Assembly: GCA_012845835.1 (NCBI GenBank)
Contig: JABAKD010000011.1
Location: 14,012,214-14,076,213, forward strand
DNA: 64,000 nucleotides
Source: Undaria pinnatifida
Lineage: Eukaryota; Sar; Phaeophyceae; Laminariales; Alariaceae
Reading direction: 5' to 3'
Shown here: in pieces, positions 14,020 to 21,773 of the stretch
How positions within the stretch are numbered: the first letter of the stretch is position 1
Layout of the letters: each line of letters begins with the position of its first letter
The notes under the pieces: model-generated
Database searches by the model: none
What the model was told of the DNA's origin: nothing
The model's input: the letters and a program-made list of their open reading frames with translations, nothing else
Position numbers and translations under genes: made by a program

Positions 14020-17000
14020 ATTTATTATATAATACGCTAAGGATGGTCGTGAAGGTGGTCGTGACGTTTTGGATCTTTGAAAAATATCTTGGTTAAAACA
14101 CCCCCCCCAAAAAAGCGGCGACTCCCGAGCTCCACTCGGCCTCAGGCGGCCTCGCGATGCCGCCACGTCCCATCCGCACAGCAGCACTACGACATGCCGG
14201 CGAAAGAACCGCCGTCGGTGCCCCACCTCGGCGAGGGGGGAGCGTGGAAATCGCCCTCCCGGGGACGGCTCGCTTGCCCCCCCCCCGCTTTTTCTTCGTC
14301 GCTGCCTGCTAATTGTTTTTTTTGAACTCCCAACCATATTGTGAGGAAGACTAAAAATGTTGAACAACAAATGCTACTCGAGTTATTGCTTTTTGGCCAC
14401 TTGGGCCATGGACACAGCCATGGACACGAGACCACAAGCGCGCCTGCGTCAACAGCAATCACACAACACCAGGTTCAAACACAGCAGCGTCCAGCCGTCG
14501 CCGCTCGCCGTGCGCAGAATTGGCAAAGCGAGCGCTTTTGGCTTGGCCTAACCAGCCCGAGAGCATTGTAACCAACAAATCGGCTGCTGCTCGCCTGTCA
14601 GGTGTATTGCTCTAGGTACCGCTGCATTGCTGCACTGCTGTACTGGGTAGGTTCGTGGGTGCATGGTGGGTGGTGTTCTGCTGTGCTGTACGTACTGCTG
14701 CACTGCTGTTCTGATGTACGTACTGCTGCACTGCTGTTCTGCTGTATGTAGTAAAGGTTTGGTCGGTGGATGGGTGAAGCGTGCACTGCGTCGTCCGTGG
14801 TGGGTGGGTGGACCGTTCTGTTCGTGGGAGTCTTTTTTTTGCTGTTTCCTGTTTCATAAGAACCAACCAACTAACTACGCCCCGCGTACCAGGTGTATAC
14901 TGCTGTACGTACTGCTGCACAGCTGTTCTGATGTACGGACTGCTGCACTGCTGTTCTGCTGCGCTGTACGTACTGCTGCACTGCTGTTCTGATGTACGTA
15001 CTGCTGCACTGCTGTTCTGCTGTATGTAGTAAAGGTTTGGTCGGTGGGTGGGTGGAGGGTGCACTGCGTCGTCCGTGGTGGGTGGGTGGACCGTTCTGTA
15101 CGTGGGAGTCTTTTTTTTGCTGTTTCCTAATTCATAAGAACCAACCAACTAACTGCGCCCCGCGTACCAGGTGTATACTACTGTACGTACTGCTGCACGG
15201 CTGTTCTGATGTACGGACTGCTGCACTGCTGTTCTGCTGTATGTAGTAAAGGTTTGGTCGGTGGGTGGGTGGAGGGTGCACTGCGTCGTCCGTGGTGGGT
15301 GGGTGGGCCGTTCTGTACGTGGGAGTTTTTTTGCGTCCTGTGGGAGATGAACCCTTTTTTTTGTTTCTACAATTTAATACCGGCCTCCCACTGGTGCTTG
15401 GGAGTACCAACGTCCCCACTGCTGCACTCCTCTGTCCTTTACTACCGTACGTACTACTGCTGCCGTGTTATCATTTTTGTTTTGCAAAACTTACATACAG
15501 AGGATGATACCTTTACTAACGTACGTACGGCGGCATTGTCGTACTGCCCTGTTATTATTTTGTTATTTTGGTACTTAATACAGAGGATACAGCACCAATT
15601 TGTTTTTGTCCGCCATACCGGCCGGCAACTGGCATATTTCGGGGGTACCACTAGTAGTAAATAATAAGCCACCGACTAGTTTTTAGTTGGCTAGGTATTA
15701 CAGCTACCTTACTGCTCTAAAAAAAATCTACGCAACTTTACTTTGTACCATGCGGAAGGTGCTGTGGTGGCATTGCATTCTCCAGGTGCTGCGGTGGCAT
15801 TGCATCCTCCACACCTTTAAGATAAGCTAGTCTAATTTACAAAACTGCCTGATTTATGCCCTATTATTATTACGAATAACCACCCTCCGTATTACTTGCA
15901 TACGGTAAAAATCGCCGAGTTCTGCGTCCTTGCACCTAACTGGCGCATTTATGGTTCCACGAGGGGCGCGTATTCTTAAGTACTAAGTCGATTAGAGATG
16001 TTTTGGCCAAAACTAGGTAATGTGCTCCCAAAAAGAGGCACTGAACCCCTCCCGTTGCCGTTTTGCGCTCACGGTGTAGTGCAGCCCCTTCTCGAGAACG
16101 CCTGCGATTTTCCACGAGGTGGCGAATTTTTGTGCGGGGGCATCGACGCTTCTGGAAATGATCAGGGGCGTCCTAGCTTCGTCGATGAGAATGGAGTCGG
16201 CTTCGTCGACCAGGCAGAAGTAGAAGTCCTTCGCTTGCACCGCTCCTGAGGACGATAGGGATACACGTTGATTCCATTGGATAGAGATAACGATTCTTAG
16301 ACACGGTAGGCACGTGATAGCAGGATTGGCAGAAAGGGATCGACAGAGAGGGAAGAGGGGGGGGGGGATGATGAGAATGGAATCGGTTGAGGCCACGAGG
16401 CAGAAGTAGAATTTCTTCGCTTGCACCGCTCCCGAGCACGGCAGAGGTGACCGTCGATAGGACAGGGATACATGGAACCAACCAACAGAATTTGATATAT
16501 GCAAAACGTGAAACGGCGGCGCTTCGACGGTCTTTGAAGCTGTCCCTGCGCTCGTCGAAAGAGGATAACTTTAACGAAGTTCGCGTCCGTTGCCGATAAC
16601 CAAAACAATTACGAGCTGCCGGGGATCGGCAGGAGTAGCATCCGTGCAATATCCAGGTCAACGGTATATTCACGCGTCAATATCCATATATTGATCCAAG
16701 CCAACCACATATTCACGTATCCAACGGTCCTCAAGACTCACCATCATTGGTGACCGTTAGGTGGCCCCGGAGGTAATCGAAATCGGTATCCACGCAGCAA
16801 TACCCAACCCAGCGGTATATCCAAGTAGCAACATCAATGTGGCAACTCCAAGACAACGATATATCCAAACAGCAAGATCCAACGGGCCTCAAGACTCACC
16901 GTCTTTGGTGACCGTTAGGTGGTCCCGGAGGTAGTCGAATCCGAGCTCCTGATTAGTGGCGTATGTAACGTCCGCGGAGTACGCCTGCTTCCTCTGCGCT

Positions 17001-20000
17001 TCGGGCATGTTCGACTGGATCAGTCCCACGCTCAGTCCCAAAAAACGGTGAACCTGCGTATTTCATAAACATGTTTCAAGTATACGTCAGCTGTGAGTTC
17101 GACCAGTTGAGTAGTCGATACTCATCTTTGCTAGCTGAGTGTCGGCCGCACGTGTTTACATGCTCATCCCTCTCGTTAAGGATATAAATAACCTTAGGTA
17201 TATGCACAAGAAGTTACGCCTCCGCGCTATTTCCTCGGGCTGTAATTCACTTAAAAGCGCTTCAAAAGTGCTTTGAAACCGTCACCGAAAAGCCCATCAT
17301 ATGCCAGCAGCTGTTATCAACGTCACCGAACAGGCCGATGATGGTGTCAGCAGCTGCCAACGGGCAGGCTGTACGCCAGGCAGCTGTGCCCATTGCGTGT
17401 ATGACACGCCATATGCCTGTATGCATGGCTGTTGCTGATGACGCTGCTGGTGGTGTTGTTATATCTATATCTATTGGTAACGCACGAGTATCGCGGTCTC
17501 CCTCTTTCTGTTGCTGCTGCTGCTGCATGCTGCTGCCGTTGCTATTGCGATGCTACTTAATGCTGCTGCTGGTGTTGTCTCTGTTACTATTGAGGCCAGC
17601 TTCTCTTTGGTGGTGCTGGTACAAGTCACTATTCACCCCTGTGTGTCCTGGTGGACGTGCGTGTACCCCTCCGTGCAGCAGGCGTGTTGTCCCTGTTGCT
17701 ACTGTTGTTGTCTACTACTGTTATCCTTATTATGCTGCTGTTGTTGGTGCTGTTGCTGTGACGCTGCTGGGGGTCGTTGTCTATGTTGCTACCGCCGCCA
17801 TCCTCTCTGCCGTTGCAGCTGCTATAGGCATAACTCAAAATTTGCTTCCGCCATTGATGCTGCACCCTCACCTTACGTGTGTGTTGTGTGTTGTGTTCAA
17901 TTTAAATCGATTATTTCTACCGAACGTCACCAGTAGAACACCCAGCTCTTCATCCTAGAGAAATACAAGCCATGTGGTCACATAATGTGAAACAGAGAAA
18001 CCACATCAAATGTTTACGTGTGCCCCTAATTTTGGCGGTCTGCCCATCGGTCACTAAAAATAAGTATTGCCATGCATATCGCCAACAGCAGCAGCTTGCA
18101 GATACGAGTATCGACTATTCAACTGGTCGAACTCACAGTTGAGGTATTTGAAATAGTTTTACAAAACACGCACTCTGGTACATTATACCGGTATCAAATG
18201 CATTCATTCCTGGCCTTTTTTTGTTGTATATGAGTATCGACCATTCAACTGGTCGAGCTCACAGTTGAGGTGTCTGAAACAATTTTACAAAACACGCACT
18301 CTGGTACATCATACCGGTATCATACGCATTCATTCCTGGCCTTTTTAGGTTGTAAGAGTATAAATCTTGCGTCACTCGCTTTGCTTCGTCCCGTCCTAGG
18401 AGTTCCACCTACACGCCGAAGGAATTATCTTGCATTGCGTATTCATTAAAAGATTAAAGAACAAACCTCAGCTGCGAGATCGAGGACATCGTAGAAATTC
18501 ATATTTGTAAGCTGCGTGTGATACTGCGATCGCGCAGGTAAAATACCGGCACGTTACTGACGAAATTTCCATTGTTGTTGCGGTCAGAACCGCACGGACG
18601 TTTAGCGGGTCAAACCACTTGGAACTGTGGCGGGATAATTTTAGCTGAATTATACGAGAACATAATTGAAGCGCGACACAGTATGTACCCACGAAAACTA
18701 TTTTTTATAACCATACGGAACGCAACACATGGCTCTTCATGCGCCGGCACCGACGAGACCTCATCTAATACGGGGAACCACGTAGTAACTCTTCAGTTTC
18801 CGATGCACTCATTACAGCAATACCGACGAAAAACATGACCGACTGAAAAAAAAAAACGACGTAAAGCAATAACCGACGGAAAGCATTACCGACAGAAAGT
18901 ACTACCAACGGAAGTCAGTACCGACGAGTGTTCCAACGGAAAAGCATCACCGACGGAATCGTTATCGATCGATTTCACTACCGACGGAAGACATGCGGAC
19001 ATACGGAGGGGAATATATATCGACGGAAAGCATTACCGACGGATACACTGCCCTCCCGGAAGGTAATCCTTCGCCGAGAGGGAACAATGACAGCCCTTCC
19101 TGTGACTCTAGTATACATCCCACACCAACTAGATGCCGTTAACACTCCTGTTGACCTACCAGTACGTGCTTGCGGTGGGATAAATAATGGAATTACACCG
19201 CACCTGTCCCATGGTTTCGGCGTCCCTTCTTGCCAGGTAGTCGTTGGCGGTAACGACCAGCACGGTGCCTTTACCGGCTAGAGCGTTGAGGTAGCAGGGC
19301 AGCGTTGCCACGAGCGTCTTTCCCTCTCCGGTGGCCATTTCCGCGAGCTTTCCCTCATGCAGGGCTAGCCCGCCCAAAAGCTAAAAACGCCCAGTTTCGT
19401 GATCAATTCAAGCGGAAAATGCAGACGAGGTGTAGACGAAATTATGCGCAGAAGCAAGGACACGACGTTGATTTTCGTGCTGAGGGTATATTCGGCGAGT
19501 TTACTACGTAACACTTTTGTCGGTTTGAGCACTGCACTCTCGCTGTGGGGCCAAAAATACGTAGAAATAGACTACGACCATTTTCGAAGTTGGAACCGCG
19601 ATAAAAAAACTCTTGTTTTGGCCAACATAAAATTCTTCAAGGGGGGCAAGGTGAGCCCTACACAATTCTCAGTGCAGAAACAAATAGTTTTTACTGTTTC
19701 GCGTAAACACCGAGCAGAAAGAGCGCAATTATAGTGACGCGCCGCACAAAGGAAAAGAGTAGGAGCAGCACCTGAACATCGTAGTGACGGAGTTCCAAGA
19801 CCCTCCAAGCGGCCTCTCGAACCACGGCAAACGCTTCTTCTAACACGTCGTCAAAATCCCCTCCCGCCGAAAGCCGATCGCGGAACTCCTGCGTTTTCGC
19901 CCTGTCCAAACGGAAACGAGAATGCGAACTGATACTTGTACTGTACATGTTAGCAGGCGAGACGATGAGCAGGAGCAATGTCACCTTAAGTTGGCCAGCT

Positions 20001-21773
20001 GTCAACCAATTGCCTACATGTCACTTGAGAAACACCCCAGCACATCGACCATTAGGTAGTCCATCGCAGTAGCCAACCACGAATATATCAAACACCCAGC
20101 GCGACCAAATCAATTGATCAATTAACCAGCCAGCCAAGGCAACCGACCAACCAACCAACAAACCAACCAACCAACCGATCAACCGATCAACCGCAACCGA
20201 GCCCAGACCCGTAAAATCGCATCACCGACACCAAAGCAAGGCATTCGGTACTACGAACCGTAAAAAGAAGAAAGCACGATGCCCTATGTAGATCTCATAC
20301 AAATCACCCCCCCCCCCCCCCCCGGCCTCCTCCTGAAACCAACCATTCAAGCAGTCAGGCCCCCCGCCCCCGCTACGCTCGGCCACTTGCCTGAGCTGAT
20401 CGTCGGTCATACCCTCTATCTCGTCCTCTAGGTCGTTGATTTTTTTTACGCGAGATTCGTAAGACATGAGAACGTCGGCGTTTGCTGCCTTGACTGGGTC
20501 CCCCTTGGACTTCAGCAGGTCGTCCAACAATCCCATGCGCAGCGCCTGCGGAGCGGTGTGCGGTATGCGGATGTGCGTGTTTAGGGTTCAAGGTGTAGCG
20601 TTAGGATTAGTGTCCGAGGCGAAACCCGCGGAAGGAATCGTGCGCAGTAGGCCAAGGTTGTCCTTGTTGGGTCTACGACACGATTTGGGTACATGGCCCA
20701 GCATTGAGGTTGCTTATCTCGCGTGTTTAGTCACGCTGGCGACGGCCGCCACGAGTTGCCAGTCACCATATGGCACCCCTAATTATTTTTTCATTCACAC
20801 TTCTACTTTCCAGCTTCTGGACAAGAGGCGTGGTCACAGGTGTCGTCCCTTCTTCCCCCCAGTTCTTGCATTCAATTCTTATCGCGCATAGGGTTCAGCA
20901 ATCCCATTGCTCGTCGATTTTTCATCGAGTGTTGCTAACTCACGCTCTTGCGCTTCCGCAAGTCAATTTGTGCACAAGAAAAGTCCCCACGAATTTATAC
21001 GAGTATGCACTCGGGGGGACTCGAACTCACAAAACTGACCTGTACCAGGCCCGAGGATAACCTGATACGCCACCGGGGCGAACGGCATCCTATACCACAT
21101 ACTAGGGATAACGTAAAGAAAACTATACATAGCTGCCGAGTAGAGGGTGTCTATTCCGCACGATGAATGAGGGTTCTGCCCCTGCGTCAAACGTGGCACC
21201 CTGCACCATGTACTCGTCTTTTGACTTCCTGGCACAGCAGACAGCGGCAGTTGCACGTAGCGTACGTACGTGGTAGCATGATTATAAACTATGAATGATG
21301 GTGCTCTCCGAGGCTCCACCTTGAAAGTAACACGTTGCCACATGACATGATCACCCGCACTGCTCAACAAAAGGGTATAGCCGACCAAGCCCGTCACAGG
21401 CACACCGGCCGACGGCACAACAGGATGCGGCCTAGCCTGGCTAATCTACGCTGCGACTTCCTCTCACACTAGCCCCACATGACACAGCACACACTCCACA
21501 CTGCATAACACTGCCATATCATACCTTTGACTCCGTTCTCCTCCCTTGAACATGAACCGTTCCTCTCACCGTCTCGCTCCTCCTGCCTGTCTGTCGAAAC
21601 AAGGAGCATTCCAGCGACGGTGACGTCGACAGTGGCTGTCTCCCGGCCTTCGAAGTGGCTTCCATCTGTGACACGGAGTAAAAGCGTCCAGCTGCGCTCT
21701 GCACGAATGCAAATGCTCCTGTGGAGCCTGCCAGTAGCAGCAGAGACGTGGTTGCTGCGGCTGATGTCTTCAT
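533..21773 (-). CDS. secA: Nuclear-encoded plastid-targeted SecA translocase ATPase, 16 exons visible, 3' end off window
   Basis: SecA is the ATP-driven motor that pushes unfolded preproteins through the SecY/E channel; in plastids it works at the thylakoid. All motor motifs appear in order: Walker A with GEGKT (exon 4), Walker B with [19 protein letters not shown] (exon 6), the substrate-binding crosslinking region ending [17 protein letters not shown] (exon 8), MTGTA (exon 9), [10 protein letters not shown] (exon 11), [20 protein letters not shown] (exon 13) and the scaffold helix FSFDE-VMNDQR (exons 15-16). A stretch of about 115 residues between the last two motor motifs fits the cyanobacterial/plastid SecA type. 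Every junction agrees in phase: exons 21525-21773, 20391-20545, 19772-19901, 19204-19380, 16900-17053, 16073-16245, 12411-12563, 10636-10747, 9842-9981, 9308-9505, 8140-8352, 6757-7014, 5596-5741, 2768-2846, 1211-1294, 533-657. The C-terminal part lies left of the window. Two introns appear to use GC donors. Confidence 0.93.
1030..1210. repeat. CACCGCA / GCGATGCAGT minisatellite abutting the secA exon 15 donor
   Basis: Degenerate 5-10 bp units (CACCG, CGCACTGCAT) run to the last base before exon 15. On the gene strand the donor reads GAG|GTGCGGTGCGATGCAGTGCG, so the array appears to extend from the splice site itself. Confidence 0.85.
1211..1294 (-). CDS. secA: secA exon 15
   Basis: It encodes [20 protein letters not shown] then RTVFSFDE, the start of the long helical scaffold. 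Acceptor GGATAG|GTG, donor GATGAG|GTGCGG. Decayed copies of the acceptor region lie upstream at 1400-1455 and 1785-1850, and a GCGATGCAGT-type minisatellite begins directly at the donor. Confidence 0.93.
1398..1455 (-). pseudogene. Decayed copy of the secA exon 15 acceptor region
   Basis: On the minus strand it reads like exon 15 ([14 protein letters not shown]), then runs into a G/C-homopolymer instead of the FAGIRR codons. It includes the sequence around the acceptor. Confidence 0.8.
1785..1850 (-). pseudogene. Second decayed copy of the secA exon 15 acceptor region
   Basis: The minus strand gives KVRRATEDY followed by the same homopolymer break as the copy at 1398. Within it the 25-bp GTCCTCCGTCGCTCTC/GCACCTT part is itself repeated, so re-duplication has occurred more than once. 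Confidence 0.8.
1956..2290. mobile_element. GATC-word MITE, copy 1
   Basis: A 335-bp element with terminal inverted repeats: left CACACCTCGGACAGACCACG, right (reversed) CCACACGCCCGACAGATCAT. The interior is packed with AGATCAT words. A central block TTGTGCAGGATCTGTA and a GAGTACAGATCCAACC block are shared with four other copies. No coding capacity. Confidence 0.82.
2768..2846 (-). CDS. secA: secA exon 14
   Basis: It encodes 26 residues with [19 protein letters not shown] and IPIENKQ. Acceptor GAGCAG|G completes the Arg codon from exon 13; donor CAG|GTGCGC. A long 12-bp minisatellite begins about 100 bp upstream in the intron. Confidence 0.93.
2947..4565. repeat. 12-bp minisatellite GTAACCGTCAGT in secA intron
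   Basis: About 1.6 kb of degenerate 12-bp units (GTAACCGTCAGT and variants), roughly 130 units, with a few non-repeat breaks. The length keeps frame, so it yields long artificial open frames of alternating Val/Thr/Leu on both strands. These are not genes. Confidence 0.95.
4640..5000. repeat. Dispersed repeat, GTTGGGTAGGAAA family, copy 2
   Basis: Same order of blocks as copy 1, with an internal re-duplication of the GGCTTGGTTGGCTTTGGGT / TTCGTGGGTT part (4805-4960). Lies in the secA intron between exons 13 and 14. Confidence 0.7.
5130..5410. repeat. Dispersed repeat, GTTGGGTAGGAAA family, copy 3
   Basis: Adjacent to copy 2 in the same secA intron; shares GTCGAACGTCACA, CCAAGGCCAACCCAACCCAC and CAACAGAGGTTGGAACTCGC. 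Confidence 0.7.
5596..5741 (-). CDS. secA: secA exon 13: motif VI
   Basis: It encodes [20 protein letters not shown], then the arginine-finger segment [20 protein letters not shown] and LSLDDDIFR. Acceptor CGTCAG|GTG, donor TTCAG|GTACGA, phase 2. Confidence 0.96.
5815..6050. repeat. AATC/CAAC-rich simple repeat
   Basis: Degenerate AATCAATCAACC units in the secA intron between exons 12 and 13; no coding signal. Confidence 0.85.
6180..6490. repeat. CCA/ACC trinucleotide tract downstream of secA exon 12
   Basis: Degenerate (ACC)n/(ACCACT)n tract. On the gene strand the same GGT/GTT-rich sequence already starts right after the exon 12 donor at 6757. Confidence 0.9.
6757..7014 (-). CDS. secA: secA exon 12: plastid/cyanobacterial-type insertion
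   Basis: It encodes 86 residues, [20 protein letters not shown] through EEKEK, acidic and helical. It occupies the lineage-variable segment between motif V and motif VI of plastid and cyanobacterial SecA, and is less conserved than the other exons. Acceptor ATGCAG|GTG, donor AAG|GTGGGC. CCA-rich microsatellites flank it on both sides, so the coding exon is an island in simple repeats. Confidence 0.88.
7125..7650. repeat. CCA/CAA-rich simple repeat upstream of secA exon 12
   Basis: Long degenerate (CAACAC)n and (ACC)n tract; continues after a 150-bp interruption at 7810-7945. It produces long artificial frames rich in Val/Gly or Thr/Pro. Confidence 0.9.
7725..7800 (-). pseudogene. Decayed copy of the secA exon 11 donor region
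   Basis: The minus strand reads like the end of exon 11 ([17 protein letters not shown] against [17 protein letters not shown]) and continues past the junction. The donor GTACGT has become ATGCGT, so the copy could not splice normally. Confidence 0.82.
7955..8110. repeat. Dispersed ~150-bp repeat, copy 1
   Basis: Shares ACCGGTATGTGCACTATAGA, GGGAAATACCGGCACT, AACCGGCACTACTCC and CAACCAGTGCTACTCAACCG with copies at 13664-13830 and 49560-49725. Ends beside secA exon 11. Confidence 0.75.
8140..8352 (-). CDS. secA: secA exon 11: motif V
   Basis: It encodes 71 residues with [39 protein letters not shown] and a charged tail ending VVPK. Acceptor TTCCAG|ACG, donor AAG|GTACGT. A decayed copy of the last ~65 bases plus the donor lies downstream at 7725-7800. 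A dispersed 150-bp repeat ends about 30 bp inside the intron. Confidence 0.95.
8833..9030. repeat. 11-bp minisatellite CATTTTACATA
   Basis: About 18 nearly identical units of CATTTTACATA with a few CTTTTTACATA variants. Very homogeneous compared with the other arrays here, so probably young. Confidence 0.95.
9031..9307. other. secA intron 10, remainder
   Basis: Unique-looking intronic DNA between the 11-bp array and exon 10; nothing recognised. Confidence 0.5.
9308..9505 (-). CDS. secA: secA exon 10
   Basis: It encodes 66 residues with [17 protein letters not shown], then [15 protein letters not shown] and [10 protein letters not shown], the start of the second nucleotide-binding fold. Acceptor ATGCAG|ATA, donor CAG|GTACTA, phase 0 at both ends. 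Confidence 0.94.
9842..9981 (-). CDS. secA: secA exon 9: MTGTA motif
   Basis: It encodes 46 residues, [19 protein letters not shown] and [16 protein letters not shown], the invariant SecA helicase segment. Acceptor GCGAAG|GC after a T-rich tract; donor CAA|GTCATT, which is weak. A partial copy of its acceptor lies upstream at 10068-10125. Confidence 0.92.
10068..10125 (-). repeat. Decayed copy of the secA exon 9 acceptor region
   Basis: The plus strand GCAACGCCTTCACAAAAAAA...CGTCACAATGGGGAAAACAG parallels AGTAATGCCTTCGCAGAGAA...CGCCACATCGTGGAAAACAG at 9975-10018. The copied part is mostly intronic. Confidence 0.65.
10440..10632. repeat. 12-bp minisatellite ACCGTTTCATGT at the secA exon 8 donor
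   Basis: Degenerate units of ACCGTTTCATGT/ACCGTTTTATGC, ending at the exon 8 boundary. On the gene strand units begin within about 10 bases of the GC donor. Confidence 0.88.
10636..10747 (-). CDS. secA: secA exon 8
   Basis: It encodes [19 protein letters not shown] then [16 protein letters not shown], the end of the preprotein-binding domain. The acceptor is GCGTAG|GAG. The next exon needs phase 1, which only AAAGAAG|GCGAGA supplies, so this is the second apparent GC donor. A 12-bp minisatellite starts within a few bases of the donor. Confidence 0.88.
10748..12410. other. secA intron 7
   Basis: T-rich stretch at 10960-11180 and two GTGCCGTGCG arrays. TACCAGGTA words occur at 11348 and 11556. 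No gene is supported in either strand. Confidence 0.5.
11229..11310. repeat. GCGGTGCCGT minisatellite (also 11440-11510)
   Basis: Two short arrays of degenerate GTGCCGTGCG units in secA intron 7, resembling the array next to exon 15. Confidence 0.8.
12411..12563 (-). CDS. secA: secA exon 7
   Basis: It encodes 51 residues with [19 protein letters not shown] and the preprotein crosslinking domain core ending FTKDK. Acceptor TTTTTAG|GTT, donor AAG|GTGCGG, both phase 0, continuing HYT from exon 6. A whole decayed copy of this exon lies upstream at 13070-13215. Confidence 0.92.
13070..13215 (-). pseudogene. Decayed full copy of secA exon 7
   Basis: Aligns along almost all of exon 7 (12411-12563) including the sequence before the acceptor. 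The minus-strand frame gives VSEKD, stop, [20 protein letters not shown] and a second stop before APY. The acceptor TTTTTAG reads GTTGAAG here. A pseudoexon about 500 bp upstream of the real one. Confidence 0.88.
13225..13590. repeat. Tandem duplication of ~185 bp
   Basis: Two units (about 13225-13400 and 13410-13590) share GGTTGGCTTGAAA-like, AACCCTTGTAAA, CTAGAGG and CAAACNAGATTACAGCTT blocks. Next to the exon 7 copy, in the same intron. Confidence 0.75.
13664..13830. repeat. Dispersed ~150-bp repeat, copy 2, with hairpin end
   Basis: Starts with an inverted repeat, CCCTCTATAGTGC and GCGCTATAGAGGG around a 7-9 base loop, then follows the same blocks as copy 1. Confidence 0.75.
14640..15345. 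repeat. Three tandem units of about 240-330 bp
   Basis: Units share GTACTGCTGCACTGCTGTTC, AGTAAAGGTTTGGTCGGTGG, GTGCACTGCGTCGTCCGTGG and CGCGTACCAGGTGTATACT. They are nearly identical. In secA intron 6. Confidence 0.92.
15350..16072. other. secA intron 6, distal part
   Basis: Includes a small GCAT(T/C)C(T/C)CCA duplication (15770-15815) but no coding or transposon signal. Confidence 0.5.
16073..16245 (-). CDS. secA: secA exon 6: Walker B motif
   Basis: It encodes 57 residues starting [20 protein letters not shown] and continuing [10 protein letters not shown]. Asp-Glu-Ala-Asp is the catalytic Walker B. Acceptor CCTCAG|GA, donor ACC|GTGAGC. A decayed copy of its first ~65 bases sits upstream at 16370-16440. 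Confidence 0.94.
16370..16445 (-). pseudogene. Decayed copy of the secA exon 6 5' end
   Basis: The minus strand encodes [20 protein letters not shown], against [20 protein letters not shown] in exon 6. The Walker B acidic residues are lost, and the acceptor CCTCAG reads GCTCGG, so the AG is destroyed. Confidence 0.9.
16743..16785 (-). repeat. Copy of the secA exon 5 donor region
   Basis: The minus strand has [12 protein letters not shown] followed by G|GTGAGTCTTGAGG, against [12 protein letters not shown] with the same donor in exon 5. The donor is intact. Surrounding sequence is also weakly repeated (ATCCAACGG, CGGTATATCCA words). Confidence 0.88.
16900..17053 (-). CDS. secA: secA exon 5
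   Basis: It encodes 51 residues with [17 protein letters not shown] and [16 protein letters not shown], the conserved SecA segment after Walker A. Acceptor CGCAG|GTT, donor GACG|GTGAGT (phase 1). A second copy of its last ~35 bases and donor lies downstream in the intron at 16743-16785. Confidence 0.94.
17083..18435. mobile_element. Non-autonomous DNA element, copy A
   Basis: Left end TACGTCAGCTGTGAGTTCGA with GATACTCATCTTTGC; right end (18100-18147) GAGTATCGACTATTCAACTG and GTCGAACTCACAGTTGAG, its inverse. The interior is Ala/Leu/Cys-frame CTG-rich sequence with no transposase. The 3' edge (18105-18355) is tandemly duplicated as two ~125-bp units. About 1 kb matches 60429-62120. In secA intron 4. 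Confidence 0.8.
18840..19050. repeat. ACCGACGGAAAGCATT minisatellite
   Basis: Degenerate ~16-bp units with the core ACCGACGGAA, in secA intron 4, ending about 150 bp from exon 4. Confidence 0.85.
19204..19380 (-). CDS. secA: secA exon 4: Walker A motif
   Basis: It encodes 59 residues: [15 protein letters not shown], then the nucleotide-binding loop ATGEGKT, then [17 protein letters not shown]. Acceptor TTTTTAG|CTT, donor CAG|GTGCGG, both phase 0. All expected P-loop residues are present. Confidence 0.95.
19772..19901 (-). CDS. secA: secA exon 3
   Basis: It encodes 43 residues with [10 protein letters not shown] and [18 protein letters not shown], the N-terminal SecA segment just before the Q motif. 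Acceptor GGACAG|G (one base completes an Arg codon); donor CAG|GTGCTG, phase 0. Confidence 0.92.
20100..20210. repeat. CAAC/CCAA simple repeat
   Basis: Degenerate (AACC)n and (GATCAACC)n in secA intron 2. Confidence 0.85.
20391..20545 (-). CDS. secA: secA exon 2: N-terminal helix
   Basis: It encodes [15 protein letters not shown], then [18 protein letters not shown] and TDDQLR, matching the start of mature SecA. The acceptor is CCGCAG|GCG. No GT donor gives the required phase 2, but CTCAG|GCAAGT does and restores the family sequence DDQL-R-AKTQEF. This is therefore read as a GC-AG intron. A poly-G/C run lies just downstream in the intron. Confidence 0.85.
20793..21087 (-). mobile_element. 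tRNA-derived SINE, copy 1 (secA intron 1)
   Basis: The minus strand starts with a tRNA-like head: A box TGGCGTATCAGG and B box GAGTTCGAGTCC, followed by a ~200-bp body and an A-rich tail (GTGTGAATGAAAAAA). Same as copies 2 and 3; same strand as secA transcription. Confidence 0.85.
21525..21773 (-). CDS. secA: secA exon 1: start codon and bipartite plastid presequence
   Basis: The start is taken at the second in-frame ATG (21771-21773), because it opens a clean signal peptide: Met-Lys, a short Ala/Thr/Leu hydrophobic stretch, then AFA followed by Phe ([11 protein letters not shown]). Signal peptide, small-residue cleavage site and +1 Phe followed by a Ser/Arg-rich stretch is the pattern of heterokont plastid presequences. 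The 3' end is uncertain: donors at 21525/21524 (AAG|GTATGA) and 21570/21569 (ACG|GTGAGA) are both in phase 0. An upstream in-frame Met at 21806 is the alternative start. Confidence 0.75.

Noticed and set aside
17338..17958. 206-codon frame with hydrophobic Leu/Val/Cys stretches, resembling a membrane protein
   Set aside because: The same sequence recurs at 60482-61447 with shifted frames and lies within a repeated DNA element with CTG-rich expansion.
20793..21087. A functional tRNA gene on the minus strand (also at 53470 and 62030)
   Set aside because: The tRNA-like head is fused to the same 200-bp body and A-rich tail three times, with a target duplication in one case, so it is a SINE.
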